Assembly: GCA_030374765.1 (NCBI GenBank)
Contig: JARGXX010000088.1
Coordinates: 2,542,001 to 2,606,000, forward strand
Length of the DNA stretch: 64,000 nt
Reading direction: 5' to 3'
DNA from: Agarophyton chilense
Taxonomy: Eukaryota; Rhodophyta; Florideophyceae; Gracilariales; Gracilariaceae
Shown: in pieces, positions 55,151-64,000 of the stretch
How positions within the stretch are numbered: the stretch's first letter is position 1
Layout of the letters: the number at the start of each line of letters is the position of its first letter
The notes under the pieces: model-generated
Database searches by the model: none
What the model was told of the DNA's origin: nothing
The model's input: the letters and a program-made list of their open reading frames with translations, nothing else
Translations under genes and position numbers: made by a program

Positions 55151-55179
55151 AGATTGTTAAAAAGGAAGAGAGATGGATA

Positions 55180-55277
55180 TGAATGTCGCTGATGTCGTGA
55201 CAGACATGTCACTGACACTTGAGAACTGGTATTACATTGCAAACGGTCAGACATTTATTTGTATTCAAACTGTACAG
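55180..55277 (+). repeat. Truncated right LTR of copia relic
   Basis: Follows a purine-rich AAAAAGGAAGAGAGATGGATA tract and matches 44631-44730. The distal half is missing before Ty3 pol resumes at 55322. Confidence 0.75.
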
Positions 55278-55321
55278 TGAGTTCTAAACTGGGCAGACGC
55301 ATCCAAATGTCTTTTTTTTAA

Positions 55322-55490
55322 TTGAAAATCCGTCTAATGGAATACGACTTCGATATCATCACTTCCCAAGAATCAAACACCAAGCGACAGATGTCCTCCC
55401 ACGAATCCGTATGGAAGGGCACAACATGAACCCTTTGAACGACGAAGTCCACTGCTTCCCCGTGACAGAAAACGACAGCCGCAATACCAA
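55322..55490 (+). pseudogene. Ty3 relic 4, RNase H end
   Basis: LKIRLMEYDFDI matches the LRLSEFDFEI box near the end of RNase H, and a later NDEVHCF matches DDEIPCF. Compared with element 2, about 480 bases of pol between SFLGL and this point are missing, lost with part of the copia LTR. Confidence 0.55.
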
Positions 55491-56720
55491 AACGGTGACA
55501 ACTGTCACCATAAACGCACCCCAAGAAACACGCTCCATCAATCTGTAAGGTATTCATCGTGCCCCCTTACGAAACGAATATCACACCGATCACGGTTGTA
55601 GAGCTTATGTAAGCCCGAACTCACGATGTCTCCGGCAAAACTCTTCGGAAAAGCATCTAGGATAGCTCTTCTGAACATACTGTTCAGGATCAAAAAATAA
55701 ATGAAAAAAGAAATACGGTTGACATCGTAAGACTGCAACAATTGCAGTTGACCAGTAGTATTTGCTGGTCTCGATAGGAACAGAACGCCAGAAATACATC
55801 TTCGACAAGAAGCCAAAGTTGGCGTGGAAATGTTTGGATGGGCTCGGGAAACCTGGATGCCAAACTGTGGTTGAGAAAGACGAGTAAAGAACGAAGCGCT
55901 GTTTTACAACTTGAGCGGCAGATTCTGTTCCAAAACTCGAGCCATGCAGCTCATACTGCAGCCTTCACCGGTTCGCGTCGTTACGTTACCAAAACGGCTG
56001 CGATGGGCAATGGGAGTGCAGTGTTATTATTATTGTGGGGAGGAAGACAGCCGACGCGAAAAGCGAAATCTGTGTAAGCTACTCAGTTGGCTGCGAATGT
56101 CTTTCAAAGGCTACAGTATGAAGGTTTGAAGGGCATGAAGGTAAGCGTTGTACCTTTGTACCGTACACTGTTCTGACAGTTGATGATGGCTTCGGCTTGT
56201 TTTCCACTTCTTCAACTTACTTGCAAGCAAGATAGCTCAAGGTGCAGTGCGCGACGGATGATGCCAAACGGTTGATGATCGTGTTTGCGGGGAGAAGGAA
56301 AGAATCAGCTCGGACTGCAGATGCATGGCGCGAACGAGAAGTTATCTACAACATGATTGCAACAGTACAACAACGGTTTGACCGGTTGCAACGCCAGTGG
56401 AGGCGTGAAACAGAGCTCCTCGCATATGCAGCTTTATTTGATTGTGAGTTCCCTACCCTGCTGTTGAATGCGGGATTTCGAGGAGGAGCGACACGCATGG
56501 GTTTGTAGAGCGTTGGTTTGGGCACAGGACAAAGCTGTGGCGTCGACAAGTGGACAGAACTGCGATTGGCGGGCAAAAGGTACAGCGCTTGACGAATGGT
56601 GGCGGCCAGGTATCGGGTGTTTGATGACGGTGAGGGTGCGAAGAAAAGGTAAGCTGGTGTTCTACAGCTGGGCCTGAGGCGATGGGAAACGCACTTGCAC
56701 AGGCGCGTTTTGCTAGCTAG

Positions 56721-56760
56721 CTGCGGCTCTGCTGCGGCTCTGCTGCGGCTCTGCTGCGGC
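56721..56760. repeat. Tandem repeat CTGCGGCTCTG, 11 bp x 3.6
   Basis: Direct reading shows three full copies and a partial fourth. Confidence 0.95.
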
Positions 56761-56938
56761 ATTGGGTACCTCGGAAAAGGTGTAGTGAGTTGCATTGCTG
56801 AGCACATAGGGTGTTGTTGCAAAGGCACACACACAGCGCATGACGGGGAACGAGCAGTGTGATGTGGCGCGTACACGGCAGTGCAAGACGGGGGTGTATC
56901 GGTTTGGGGTCGGCGAGCAGCAGGGTGCGCAGGGTGCG

Positions 56939-57006
56939 CAAAAGGAGGTGACCAAAAGGAGGTGACCAAAAGGAGGTGACAAAAAGGAGGTGACCAAAAG
57001 GAGGTG
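56939..57006. repeat. Tandem repeat CAAAAGGAGGTGAC, 14 bp x about 5
   Basis: Five near-identical copies, one with a C to A change. Confidence 0.95.
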
Positions 57007-57595
57007 TGCGAAGTGGAGCGGGTGGAAGTTGTGCGGATGGGAGGCGAGGTTTGCGACGGCGGCGTCGGCGATGCTCATGGCGGGCGGCGGAGGTTGTAAT
57101 CCTAATCGATTGCCACCGTCCAGTGAACAGCAAACGACCACGTGTTCTGTTCGTTGTTCGAGCCAAGCAACGTGCTTAGCCTGTACCGTTCTGATGAAAT
57201 GGACACGGCTCGCCATCGAGAAACACGTTGCCAAAGATACCGACAGCCAAACACATCCGGGTTGCTCACTGACTCGAGCCCAAGACGTGGTGCATAACAT
57301 TGTTCGCCAAGCACAGTCGCACGAATGAGCCTAGCCATTTTTGACTCAGCCTCTCCGCAACGCTGTTGAGACTCACCAAAGCCACAACCCCCGTCTCTGT
57401 TTTCTTTCAATTAACGTGCTGACACGGCATCCGACAGACTAACGCCGGTTCTCCAATGCAACGTCACACATCGTCACGGACGTCCGAGAGGAAAATTGCA
57501 GTGTCGGTGTTTTGTTGCATTCAGCCTGTCCCGGATGCTTTCGTACAAATACCGGGCTCTCGCCCGGGTTCAGGCTCCCAAACTCTGCTCCTCAC

Positions 57596-57795
57596 AGGTT
57601 GTAAAATCGGGGGTCTTCGGTGGTCTTCCCTGCGGGCTGAAAAAGTCTGCAGGTTGTGAAAATGTCCCCCTGTGGCCTCCCCGTCCAGTCCTTTTGAGTC
57701 CAGCTTCGTAGTGTCCAGGTTGTAGAAACAAGGCCTTCATTGGTCTTCCCGGCGGTCTCAACAGCCGTCGGGTTGTAAAAATCCCCCTGGGTAAG
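57596..57795. repeat. Diverged tandem repeats starting AGGTTGTAAAA
   Basis: Four units of about 55-65 bp share GGTTGT(A/G)(A/G)AAA and, in part, GGTCTTCCC-GCGG. Confidence 0.65.
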
Positions 57796-57915
57796 TTGCT
57801 CTTTTCGTTTCACGCGAGCGTTTCGTCACGAAAAGCAAGCGTCCAATCTTATTTACTGACCAACACTTGTTTGTGTTCTCTGCGCGATGCGATGCTTCAT
57901 CAATTGGCGCTGGAA

Positions 57916-57975
57916 ATGTCGAGGAACAATGCATGTCGAGGAACAATGCATGTCGAGGAACAATGCATGTCGAGG
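57916..57975. repeat. Tandem repeat ATGTCGAGGAACAATGC, 17 bp x 3.5
   Basis: Three full copies and a partial fourth. Confidence 0.95.
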
Positions 57976-58495
57976 GTGGGGACTGAAGTGAAGTGATGAA
58001 CTGGTTGCTTAATGGTTTGACGTTGAAGAGCGGCGGAGATGTGTATGCTCAGGAGAAAAGTAAGCAGGGGAAAACTAATTGAAGTGGCGTTCTTCGACTG
58101 GGTAAAATGCAATTCCTTAGCTGAACAACTCTTTTGTCCTTAGCGAACACAATGTGTCCCTTTCTTCCCTACTTCACGCGTTCTGCGTTTGCAGGCTTGT
58201 GGTTCAGAACTCGAAGAACCTGCCTTCAGCGTCCGGGCCGCAAGTGAGAAATAGTGGCTCCGGCTACGAACAGAAGGGGATGCGTTTTGCAAAGTTGGGG
58301 CCGTGTAACCTGCAGCTGTACGTTTGTGCGCTCGCTCGGTGGGACAGTGAAGAAACATTCGAAACGTGGTGGTAAGAAGAAGACTGTGAGAGCGTGGAGG
58401 TTTAAGAGGTTCTCGCTCAGATGTTTGACTGGCAAGTCCATTCTAGCGAGGGAGGTCGTCCGCAGAAGTAGGCTGGCGGCGAAAGGTGTTGAACA

Positions 58496-58608
58496 GCGAC
58501 CGGAGCGCAGTGACCAAGCACAGCGACCGGAGCGCAGTGACCAAGCACAGCGACAGGAGCGCAGTGACTAAGCGCAGTGAACAAGCGCAGTGACCAAGCG
58601 CAGCGAAG
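58496..58608. repeat. Tandem repeat with GCGACCGGAGCGCAGTGACC, 27-bp unit
   Basis: Three copies of a 27-bp unit, followed by shorter GCAGTGA(C/A)CAAGC derivatives. Confidence 0.9.
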
Positions 58609-58962
58609 CAGCAAACGCGCCTCCCACAGTTCCCAAGGAGCAGAGAGAGAGAAGTGACAATGACGGCAGCTGAAAGAACGCTCACAAAAAGGGAAGCAAA
58701 CGCAGTTTCAAGAAAGCGCATACCAAGCACAAAGGCCACGAAACAAGCGGTGCAGGCGCCAGTGCTGGGGAGCGGAACGGCGACGAAAAGCGCAAGACTA
58801 GTGGCTTGCGATGCGGAATTGGCAGTGGACTCGGCTTTTCTCCTGGCTCTTCGCAGCGCAGTGGCGGCGACGCACCGGACCAGATACAGGCGCAAGATGT
58901 TGCTGAAACCACAGAAGATGGAACTGGTACAAAAAATGAGGGAGACTTGAAACAGTCACGTT

Positions 58963-59420
58963 GTGTACCGTGGAATCGACGGGCGCTGGAGCAAAGAGAA
59001 GAAGATTGAGGACATTCCTGGGCTTGAGGAGCATGTGGGGTGGAAGATGAATAACCTGTCAACTCGCAATGGCTCTACTGCGCGGTTCTCAATTCAGGAC
59101 AAGACTTGGCAACAAATCCGTCACAAGCACTTGCAATCCGTTTTGAATAAAGTACAACGCCACGAATGTGCTTGGCCGTTCGTGGAACCGGTGAATGCCG
59201 AAGAAACTGGGGCGATTGACTAGTACGAAGCGATCAAGAATCCAATGGATTTGTCAACAGTGCAGAAACAATGGGACAAAGGATGGTTCTCTATGTAGCG
59301 AAAGAGATTTGCAAAGCCGACTTCAAACGAATAATGAGCAGCTGTAAAACGTGCAGCAGGAAAGGCCATTATGTGACAGAGATGGCTGTGCAATGGGAAA
59401 AGTAGTTTCTGAGTAAAGTG
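58963..59420 (+). pseudogene. GCN5-type histone acetyltransferase fragment (bromodomain), pseudogene
   Basis: The frame from 58963 reads IPGLEEHVGWKM, then LQSVLNKVQRHECAWPFVEPV, a stop (TAG at 59221, Tyr expected), then YEAIKNPMDLSTVQK. After another stop and a frameshift it reads ADFKRIMSSCKTC (about 59309-59350) and MAVQWEK. This is the C-terminal linker and bromodomain of GCN5, which binds acetyl-lysine. The acetyltransferase domain itself is not seen upstream. With no introns and multiple lesions it is a dead partial copy, possibly processed. A functional parent gene should exist elsewhere. Confidence 0.8.
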
Positions 59421-59424
59421 TGAA

Positions 59425-59795
59425 ACGTTGAAATGTGTTCATTGTAGATGCTTTTTGTCGCGCTCGTGTTGTCATTCTTCTCCGAGCCACGCTCAACTCC
59501 ACAGAGGGTGGTGAAGAAACATTGTGGTGGTCCTTTTTGTTGTCATCGGATCTATTTACGCTGCTTTGGATTACATATTGGTACGAACATTGGAAAATCG
59601 TAAAGAAATGAGGGTATCAAGACTCGGGAACAGAAGTTACTACGGAAGGTCTTGGTTGGTACAAGCACGAGTAGAGAGAGCTCTCTGTACGTCAGGGCTC
59701 CTCGATACCGTGATGTTCGGCGGAATTGGATACCTTCGAGGCAACCTCCCCTTTAACCGAAAACATTGACAAGGAACATCTACGCGGCTCGGATG
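59425..59795. other. Intergenic, 3' side of the hydrolase gene
   Basis: No gene recognised. The plus-strand frame 59524-59769 has no similarity or context. Confidence 0.5.
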
Positions 59796-60945
59796 TCATT
59801 CAAACCCGGACTGTGTTGTCTCTCGGAGACGCAGGAAATAACTCCAGTAATTAATTGCATCCGGATGACCGTACCAAGCACCTCCAGAAGAAGGCGAATG
59901 CCAGATGCCTTTCAGACACACATTGTGCGCACCAGACAGAAACGCCGAGGACAGTGGTACAATACCTATTCAGCGAGAAGAACAGTAGAAAATGATTGCA
60001 GAGCAAACAGAACATGGGTCAGCAATTGTATGCTTGGCAGATGTTGCATTGTAAAGAAGACAACTCACCGTCACCTTGAGCTGCATCGCTCCCGATGGAC
60101 TTGTCAGTGATTCGATAGCTAACCCTAGGAAACCAGCCCGGCTCCCAAAAGCGCCAAGCGCCGCTACGCTGCTGAGGGACTGAGCAACCGTTGCCAACAA
60201 TGTTCACGTACTGCACATGGGCATGATAAGCGCCAGGATAGTTGTCATTGACAAACTGCATGTTCTTTTTTGTCACTCCTTCATCGCTTCGATGAGGAGT
60301 TCCAAGACATATGAGTTTGGACACAAAGCGGGCCCCATTCCACACAAGCGATGAGCCGGTAGGATACGGTGTATCTCCCAGATAAATGCGGGCAATCCAA
60401 CCACCGGCAGAGTGAGCGACCAATTGCACGTTCGACGCGCCAGACTGTTGCGTAGCCTGCTGCACCGTGCGGTGCAGCAGGTGCAGAACGGGGGTGATAG
60501 GACGGCCGCCAACAGTAGACACCCAGGTCGAAAGCGTGACCGGCACGACACTGACGCTGGCGGCGGGACCGAGAGCCTCTCGTAACAACTGTGCCATGGG
60601 CTGATATTGTTTGGCCGTCGCGCCGTAGCCGGGAATTATTATGACGGGGTTGAGCGGCTCAGGGCGCGCGTGGGGCGCTTGTTGGGATTGTTGGTCGAAG
60701 ACATCTACGTTGAGATACTTTGATGCGACGTTTTCGAGAAGAGTTTGAGGGGGGAGTGTGGCGCGTGGACGAGCTGTTACGGGTTGGGGGTAGGGTTGGT
60801 TGTGATGACGAGTGGTGGTGGTGGTGATGGCGTTGGCTTTGATTTGCGGCGGTTTGAGGGAGAAAGGATGCTTTGCTACGAAGCACGGTGGCGGAGGTGC
60901 GTGCGGATAAGGGTGGGCTTGATGGCGGCAGTTGCTCTGCGGCAT
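59796..60945 (-). CDS. PGAP1-like alpha/beta hydrolase, probably plastid-targeted, two exons
   Basis: Exon 1 is 60945-60069 and exon 2 is 59965-59796; the 103-bp intron 60068-59966 starts GTGAGT and ends AG. The join gives 348 residues. The first 70 or so are Pro/Thr/His-rich with no acidic residues, like a transit peptide. The hydrolase fold follows: VIIIPGYGA (oxyanion region), nucleophile motif AHSAGGW, ICLGTPH, then GDGIVPL (acid) and GIWHSP (His). The catalytic His and WYGHPDAI come only from exon 2, which supports the splice. Plant relatives are chloroplast lipase-like proteins of unknown substrate. ATG at 60945 is the first in frame. Confidence 0.85.
59966..60068 (-). other. Intron, 103 bp, of the hydrolase gene
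   Basis: Donor GTGAGT at 60068 and acceptor AG at 59967-59966 on the minus strand. Splicing restores GDGIVPL of the hydrolase family. This is the only intron I can support in the window. Confidence 0.85.
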
Positions 60946-61120
60946 TGCTTTGGCGAACTAAAGGAGAGAGTGGAGTAAGGCTTGGCGCAAGACACCTAAC
61001 GAGCGCACGACGCATCCATTCCCCGATGAAGAACGGATCTGCGCGTGTGATGCGTTGCCGAAAAAGTGGTGGCAGATATTTTGCATAACGAGACACAAAA
61101 AGGATGAAACGAATGAAGGG

Positions 61121-61471
61121 ATGCGGCGGCAAGCTCCAGCTACGATTGGCAAGCTCCAGCTACGATTGGCAAGCGGGGGTGTTTCTCGCGTGAGTCAATG
61201 CGAGAAGCTACGACGACGTTTCGAAGAGTGCCTCGAAGCGCTCTACCCAAGTGGCCGAGTGGGTGGGGTTGCGGCGTTGGTAGCGTACCGAATTCAACGA
61301 GCTCACTCACGCGTGGCACAATGCGTATTGGACGCGAGCGTAGGTGTCGAAGCCAGCCTACTGGACTGCATGGGTTGTGCTCTTTCGCGTCGCGGGCGTC
61401 AACGCGGGGACAGGCTCATCACACAGACATGCATGTCTGAAATACCAGCTGAAGGTTCAAGCTCCGAGTGA
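61121..61471 (+). CDS. Hypothetical small protein with a C-x9-C motif
   Basis: ATG 61121 opens 116 codons. The middle reads QCEKLRRRFEECLEALYP, a C-x9-C helix, and later CVLDASVGVEASLLDCMGC. Paired C-x9-C motifs mark mitochondrial intermembrane-space proteins, but the second pair here has different spacing, so this is only suggestive. A 20-bp tandem duplication (61132-61171) lies within its start. It is divergent from the hydrolase gene with 175 bp between starts. It could be chance. Confidence 0.3.
   Translation: MRRQAPATIGKLQLRLASGGVSRVSQCEKLRRRFEECLEALYPSGRVGGVAALVAYRIQRAHSRVAQCVLDASVGVEASLLDCMGCALSRRGRQRGDRLITQTCMSEIPAEGSSSE
61132..61171. repeat. 20-bp tandem duplication CAAGCTCCAGCTACGATTGG
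   Basis: Two exact copies back to back. Confidence 0.95.
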
Positions 61472-62262
61472 TTGAGCGGTCGGTAGCGCAGACACTTGAG
61501 AGCGTGAATCAGATATCAGAGAAGGTGCCCGCAGGCTCGTTCTTAACGTGCATGTGATACAGTACATCTGTGACAGCGATTGCAGAAGCATGCTTTCATT
61601 CCGCGTCGGTGAAATGGTGGAGAGGTGTATCAGGAAAAGGTTAGAAACGGGGTAAACCAAAATACCGCTGGCCTGGGGCTGGAAGAAATTGGTCGAGTCT
61701 AACAACCGGACGAGGGCGACATAGAAGCAATGACAGCGCTGTAGCTCGATCGAAGCGGACACGTTCCAGTTGCTGTGTAGCTTGGAAGGTCCAAGTAAAC
61801 TTTCACGATGTATGCATACAGATCGAAGATTTTATATCGAGTAGTAACTGGAAGTATACCACCAATCAGTGCCTCCGCAGCTTCTGCGGATTACTAATGA
61901 AAGCCGCACCTCCTTCGTGGAAATGCGCGGATCTCGGCTGTGTTGAAGGGGATCGAACTGAGACGTCTGTCTCAGGCGCAACTGCCGCACCTCACACAGT
62001 CGCCAAGATGCGCTACTAAACCATCTCCGCATCAGTCCAACGGCCAGATTCGCGTTTATGCGGCATCATAATTAAAGTTGACAAAATTGATCCACCCTCC
62101 CCCGCCCCCTACTGTAACTTACGAAGGGTAAGCAATCTACATCCCCCCGGTGCCTCCGCCCCGCCCACCTCACCTCGCTGGAGCTCGCTGGGGCTCTCCA
62201 TCGCTAACAAACGCTCAAACAAGTCCGCACCGCCCTCCCCCTCCAACTCAACCGCACCCAAC
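61472..62262. other. Intergenic region upstream of the acyl-CoA oxidase, with a tRNA-like locus
   Basis: No protein gene seen. The tRNA-like segment is listed separately. The 100 bases before 62263 are C-rich, which may be promoter or leader. Confidence 0.5.
61925..62030 (-). tRNA. tRNA-like locus with A and B boxes, irregular fold
   Basis: On the minus strand GCGGAGA is followed by TGGTTTAGTAG (62023-62013), a full match to the pol III A box. AGTTCGATCCC (61959-61949) lies close to the B box. CGACT...AGTTG could be an anticodon stem with a GTG-containing 14-base loop. The T-stem does not pair unless an intron sits in the T-loop, and the acceptor pairs in only five of seven positions (GCGGAGA with GATCCGC). 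It may be a tRNA with ectopic introns, a pseudo-tRNA or a SINE head. Confidence 0.3.
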
Positions 62263-64000
62263 ATGCGTTCCACTCAACCGCCACACCCCGATCTACCGGC
62301 CCCGCCGGCCACGCCGCCGTCCCCACAAGTTCTCAACACTCTTCTCTACCCCTACGAACGCCAGCTTCGCCAGCGCGTCTTCGATCTTCTTGAAGAGCCT
62401 CTCTTCCGCCGTCGCACCCAGCTCACGCTCCGCGAGCATCGCGACCTAACCACCGCGCGCATGAGGCGCGTCCAGCAGGCCGGTCTGCTCTCAAACACCA
62501 TCTCGCAGCAAAGTGCCGCCGGGTCGCGTCGCTACGACGCTGTCACTTCCGTCGTCTCCCTGTTGGACCACTCCATGGAGGTCAAATTCGGCGTTTGCTT
62601 CGGTCTCTTCGGCGCCGCAGTCCACCAACTGGGCACCAAGGCCCAGCGCGACTCATGGATCCCTCAGCTGGAAACCATGAAAGTGTTTGGCTGCTTCGCG
62701 CTCACAGAGCTCGGACACGGCAGCAACGTGCGTGGCATCGAGACCACAGCCACTTACCACGCCGATGCCCAGCAATTTGAGATTCACACTCCCCACGAAA
62801 CAGCCCAAAAGTACTGGATTGGCGGCGCTTCCGAAAGTGCTACCCATGCTGTCGTCTTCGCCAAGCTCGCCATCAAAGGCGTGCAATACGGCATTCACGT
62901 CTTCATTGTTTGCTTGCGCCGTCCGGACGGCAGTACCATGCCGGGTATTCGCATCGAGGATTGCGGGGAGAAGGCGGGACTTAACGGCGTCGACAACGGC
63001 CGAATATGGTTTACACACGTGCGCATTGCGCGTGAGCACATGCTTTCAGCCATGAGTCAAGTGGCGCCGGACGGCACTTATTCATCGACCATACCGTCGG
63101 CAAACGCGCGATTTGGTGTCATGTTGGGCGCATTGACGGGCGGTCGCGTCTCAATGTGCTTTCTTTCCGTCACCAACGCCATGCTAGGTTTGTCGATCGC
63201 CATTCGCTACTCGTTTGTCCGACGCGCGTTTGCGCCATCCCCAGACGCCGCAGAGGTTCCCTTGTTGTTCTACACGAGCCACAGACGGCAGTTGATGATT
63301 CCGCTCGCTACCTCGTACGTATACGCCTTGTGCGGAAGAGATTTGACCAACACATGGTACCGCGCAATAGACGACGGCGTGGTTTCCAAGCACGTGCACG
63401 TCACATCGGCCGGCTACAAGGCGCTCTTCACCTGGTTCATGCAGGAGGCGCTACAAGCAGCGCGAGAAGCTTGCGGCGGACAGGGCTACAAGTCCGACAA
63501 TTGGATAGCACCGCTCAAAGCCGATCGCGACGTCATGCTGACGTTTGAGGGCGCCAACAACGTGATGATGCAACAAGTCGGAAAGGCTCTTCTCACCGAG
63601 TTTGGCGTCGCTGCTCGAAACAGAGGGCGTTTTGACGACAGCTCCATCTTATCCGCGCTGAACAAGGCGCCCAGCACGTCCGGGTCGGCCGCCTCGCTTG
63701 ATGCCGCCTTCTTTCACGCTGCGTTCTGGCGGCTGGAAAAGAAACAAGTCGGTCTCCTGGGCAAACGATACGCGCAAGCGCTGCGGGAGAGAAACGCGTC
63801 CGCATTCCATGCATGGAACGATTGCTTAGCGCAGGCCGAAAGCGCCGCCCGAGCGCACATGTGCAGGGTGATTTTGGACGCTCATCGAATGCACGTGAAG
63901 AAGGCGCTTGCGATTGATAAAGCTACCGGAGATGCGGTGCGGCTGTGCGGGCAGCTTTGGGCTGTGGAGACTATGAGACGGAACTCTGACTTTTTGCGGT
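62263..64000 (+). CDS. Peroxisomal acyl-CoA oxidase, ACX3-like (3' end outside window)
   Basis: ATG 62263 opens a frame that is uninterrupted to the window end (579 codons). After a Pro-rich start it shows RQRVFDLLEEPLF, then ALTELGHGSNVRGIETTATY (acyl-CoA/FAD pocket), HTPHETAQKYWIGG, and GLNGVDNGRIWF. Later come GGRVSM, ACGGQGY and TFEGANNVMMQQVGKALL, which holds the catalytic-base Glu of the family. Acyl-CoA oxidases do the first step of peroxisomal beta-oxidation, passing electrons to oxygen to form peroxide. The layout is closest to plant ACX3. No PTS2 signal is obvious in the first 40 residues. No intron is seen in this part. Confidence 0.9.
   Translation, partial: MRSTQPPHPDLPAPPATPPSPQVLNTLLYPYERQLRQRVFDLLEEPLFRRRTQLTLREHRDLTTARMRRVQQAGLLSNTISQQSAAGSRRYDAVTSVVSLLDHSMEVKFGVCFGLFGAAVHQLGTKAQRDSWIPQLETMKVFGCFALTELGHGSNVRGIETTATYHADAQQFEIHTPHETAQKYWIGGASESATHAVVFAKLAIKGVQYGIHVFIVCLRRPDGSTMPGIRIEDCGEKAGLNGVDNGRIWFTHVRIAREHMLSAMSQVAPDGTYSSTIPSANARFGVMLGALTGGRVSMCFLSVTNAMLGLSIAIRYSFVRRAFAPSPDAAEVPLLFYTSHRRQLMIPLATSYVYALCGRDLTNTWYRAIDDGVVSKHVHVTSAGYKALFTWFMQEALQAAREACGGQGYKSDNWIAPLKADRDVMLTFEGANNVMMQQVGKALLTEFGVAARNRGRFDDSSILSALNKAPSTSGSAASLDAAFFHAAFWRLEKKQVGLLGKRYAQALRERNASAFHAWNDCLAQAESAARAHMCRVILDAHRMHVKKALAIDKATGDAVRLCGQLWAVETMRRNSDFLR

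Larger units (their letters stand above)
44631..55277 (+). mobile_element. Copia-type relic, interrupted by the 48046-53246 element
   Basis: Left LTR at 44631-44860, then a decayed primer site, gag, protease and integrase to about 47400. The pol part resumes at 53252 and runs to about 55150, and a truncated right LTR starts at 55180. It is inserted in the Ty3 relic 4 and carries a younger copia element of the same family inside it. Confidence 0.8.
55491..58962. other. Repeat-rich region without a supported gene
   Basis: Contains several short tandem repeats (listed separately). Two overlapping minus-strand frames at 55318-55816 and a run at 56346-57300 were examined. The latter follows simple repeats and is not convincing as a gene. 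Confidence 0.5.

Noticed and set aside
55318-55816. Two minus-strand frames with Cys/Phe-rich products
   Set aside because: They are in different frames, have no similarity I can name, and the plus strand here matches Ty3 RNase H in part.
56939-57006. Possible CRISPR-like array
   Set aside because: Units are contiguous 14-bp repeats without spacers; it is a minisatellite, and the genome is eukaryotic.
56346-57300. Minus-strand frames of 149-207 codons
   Set aside because: They run through the 11-bp and 14-bp tandem repeats and are low-complexity (Pro/His/Ser-rich); chance openness is likely.
58443-58895. 150-codon minus-strand frame rich in Leu, Val, Ala and Cys
   Set aside because: Its apparent repeats (SLRLVTAL) come from the 27-bp DNA repeat; no domain seen.
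60659-61132. 157-codon minus-strand frame over the hydrolase start
   Set aside because: It overlaps exon 1 in another frame and is Pro/Ser/His-rich; the hydrolase frame has clear catalytic motifs.

Overview
This window is eukaryotic nuclear DNA. It holds a few dispersed, mostly intron-free housekeeping genes with long LTR-retrotransposon blocks between them. The gene set (plastid-type alpha/beta hydrolase, acyl-CoA oxidase, AIF-like mitochondrial protein, GCN5 fragment, HEATR6-like and BORCS8-like proteins), one short 103-bp intron, Ty3 chromoviruses and a copia element primed like Drosophila copia all fit an intron-poor alga. A red alga of the Chondrus kind is my best guess. That is inference; no rRNA or organelle marker is present.

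Layout. 1-10937: a Ty3/gypsy chromovirus on the minus strand, its left LTR cut by the window edge. 10938-12098: degraded flank. 12099-22206: a gene island with two tandem EamA transporters (-), a BORCS8-like small protein (-), a HEATR6-like protein (+) and an AIF-like flavoprotein (+). 22207-27340: AT-rich sequence with a decayed MULE-like transposase. 27380-30055: a decayed minus-strand Ty3 relic, interrupted in its LTR by a complete but pseudogenised second chromovirus at 30056-41173 (TSD GTATT). 42900-55490: a decayed plus-strand Ty3 pol, split by a copia relic (44631 to about 55277), which is itself split by a nearly intact copia element at 48046-53246 (TSD ATGTT), giving three nested layers. 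55490-64000: a repeat-rich stretch, a GCN5 bromodomain pseudogene, a two-exon alpha/beta hydrolase (-), a possible small gene, a tRNA-like locus, and an acyl-CoA oxidase running off the window end.

The most notable signal is in the two chromoviruses. Each carries, between the end of pol and the 3' LTR, a reading frame of about 620 codons on the strand opposite to gag-pol. The two proteins align along their length although both copies are decaying, so the frame was selected as protein. I recognise no domain in it. The same two elements share a gag/pol junction that looks like a -1 frameshift site (G AAA AAC TAA), an identical 18-base primer-binding site, and internal exact copies of the polypurine tract that could be central plus-strand primers. 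The copia element has a half-tRNA primer-binding site complementary to the initiator-tRNA anticodon arm, and its gag ATG lies inside that site. Its LTR termini are TA...TA instead of TG...CA.
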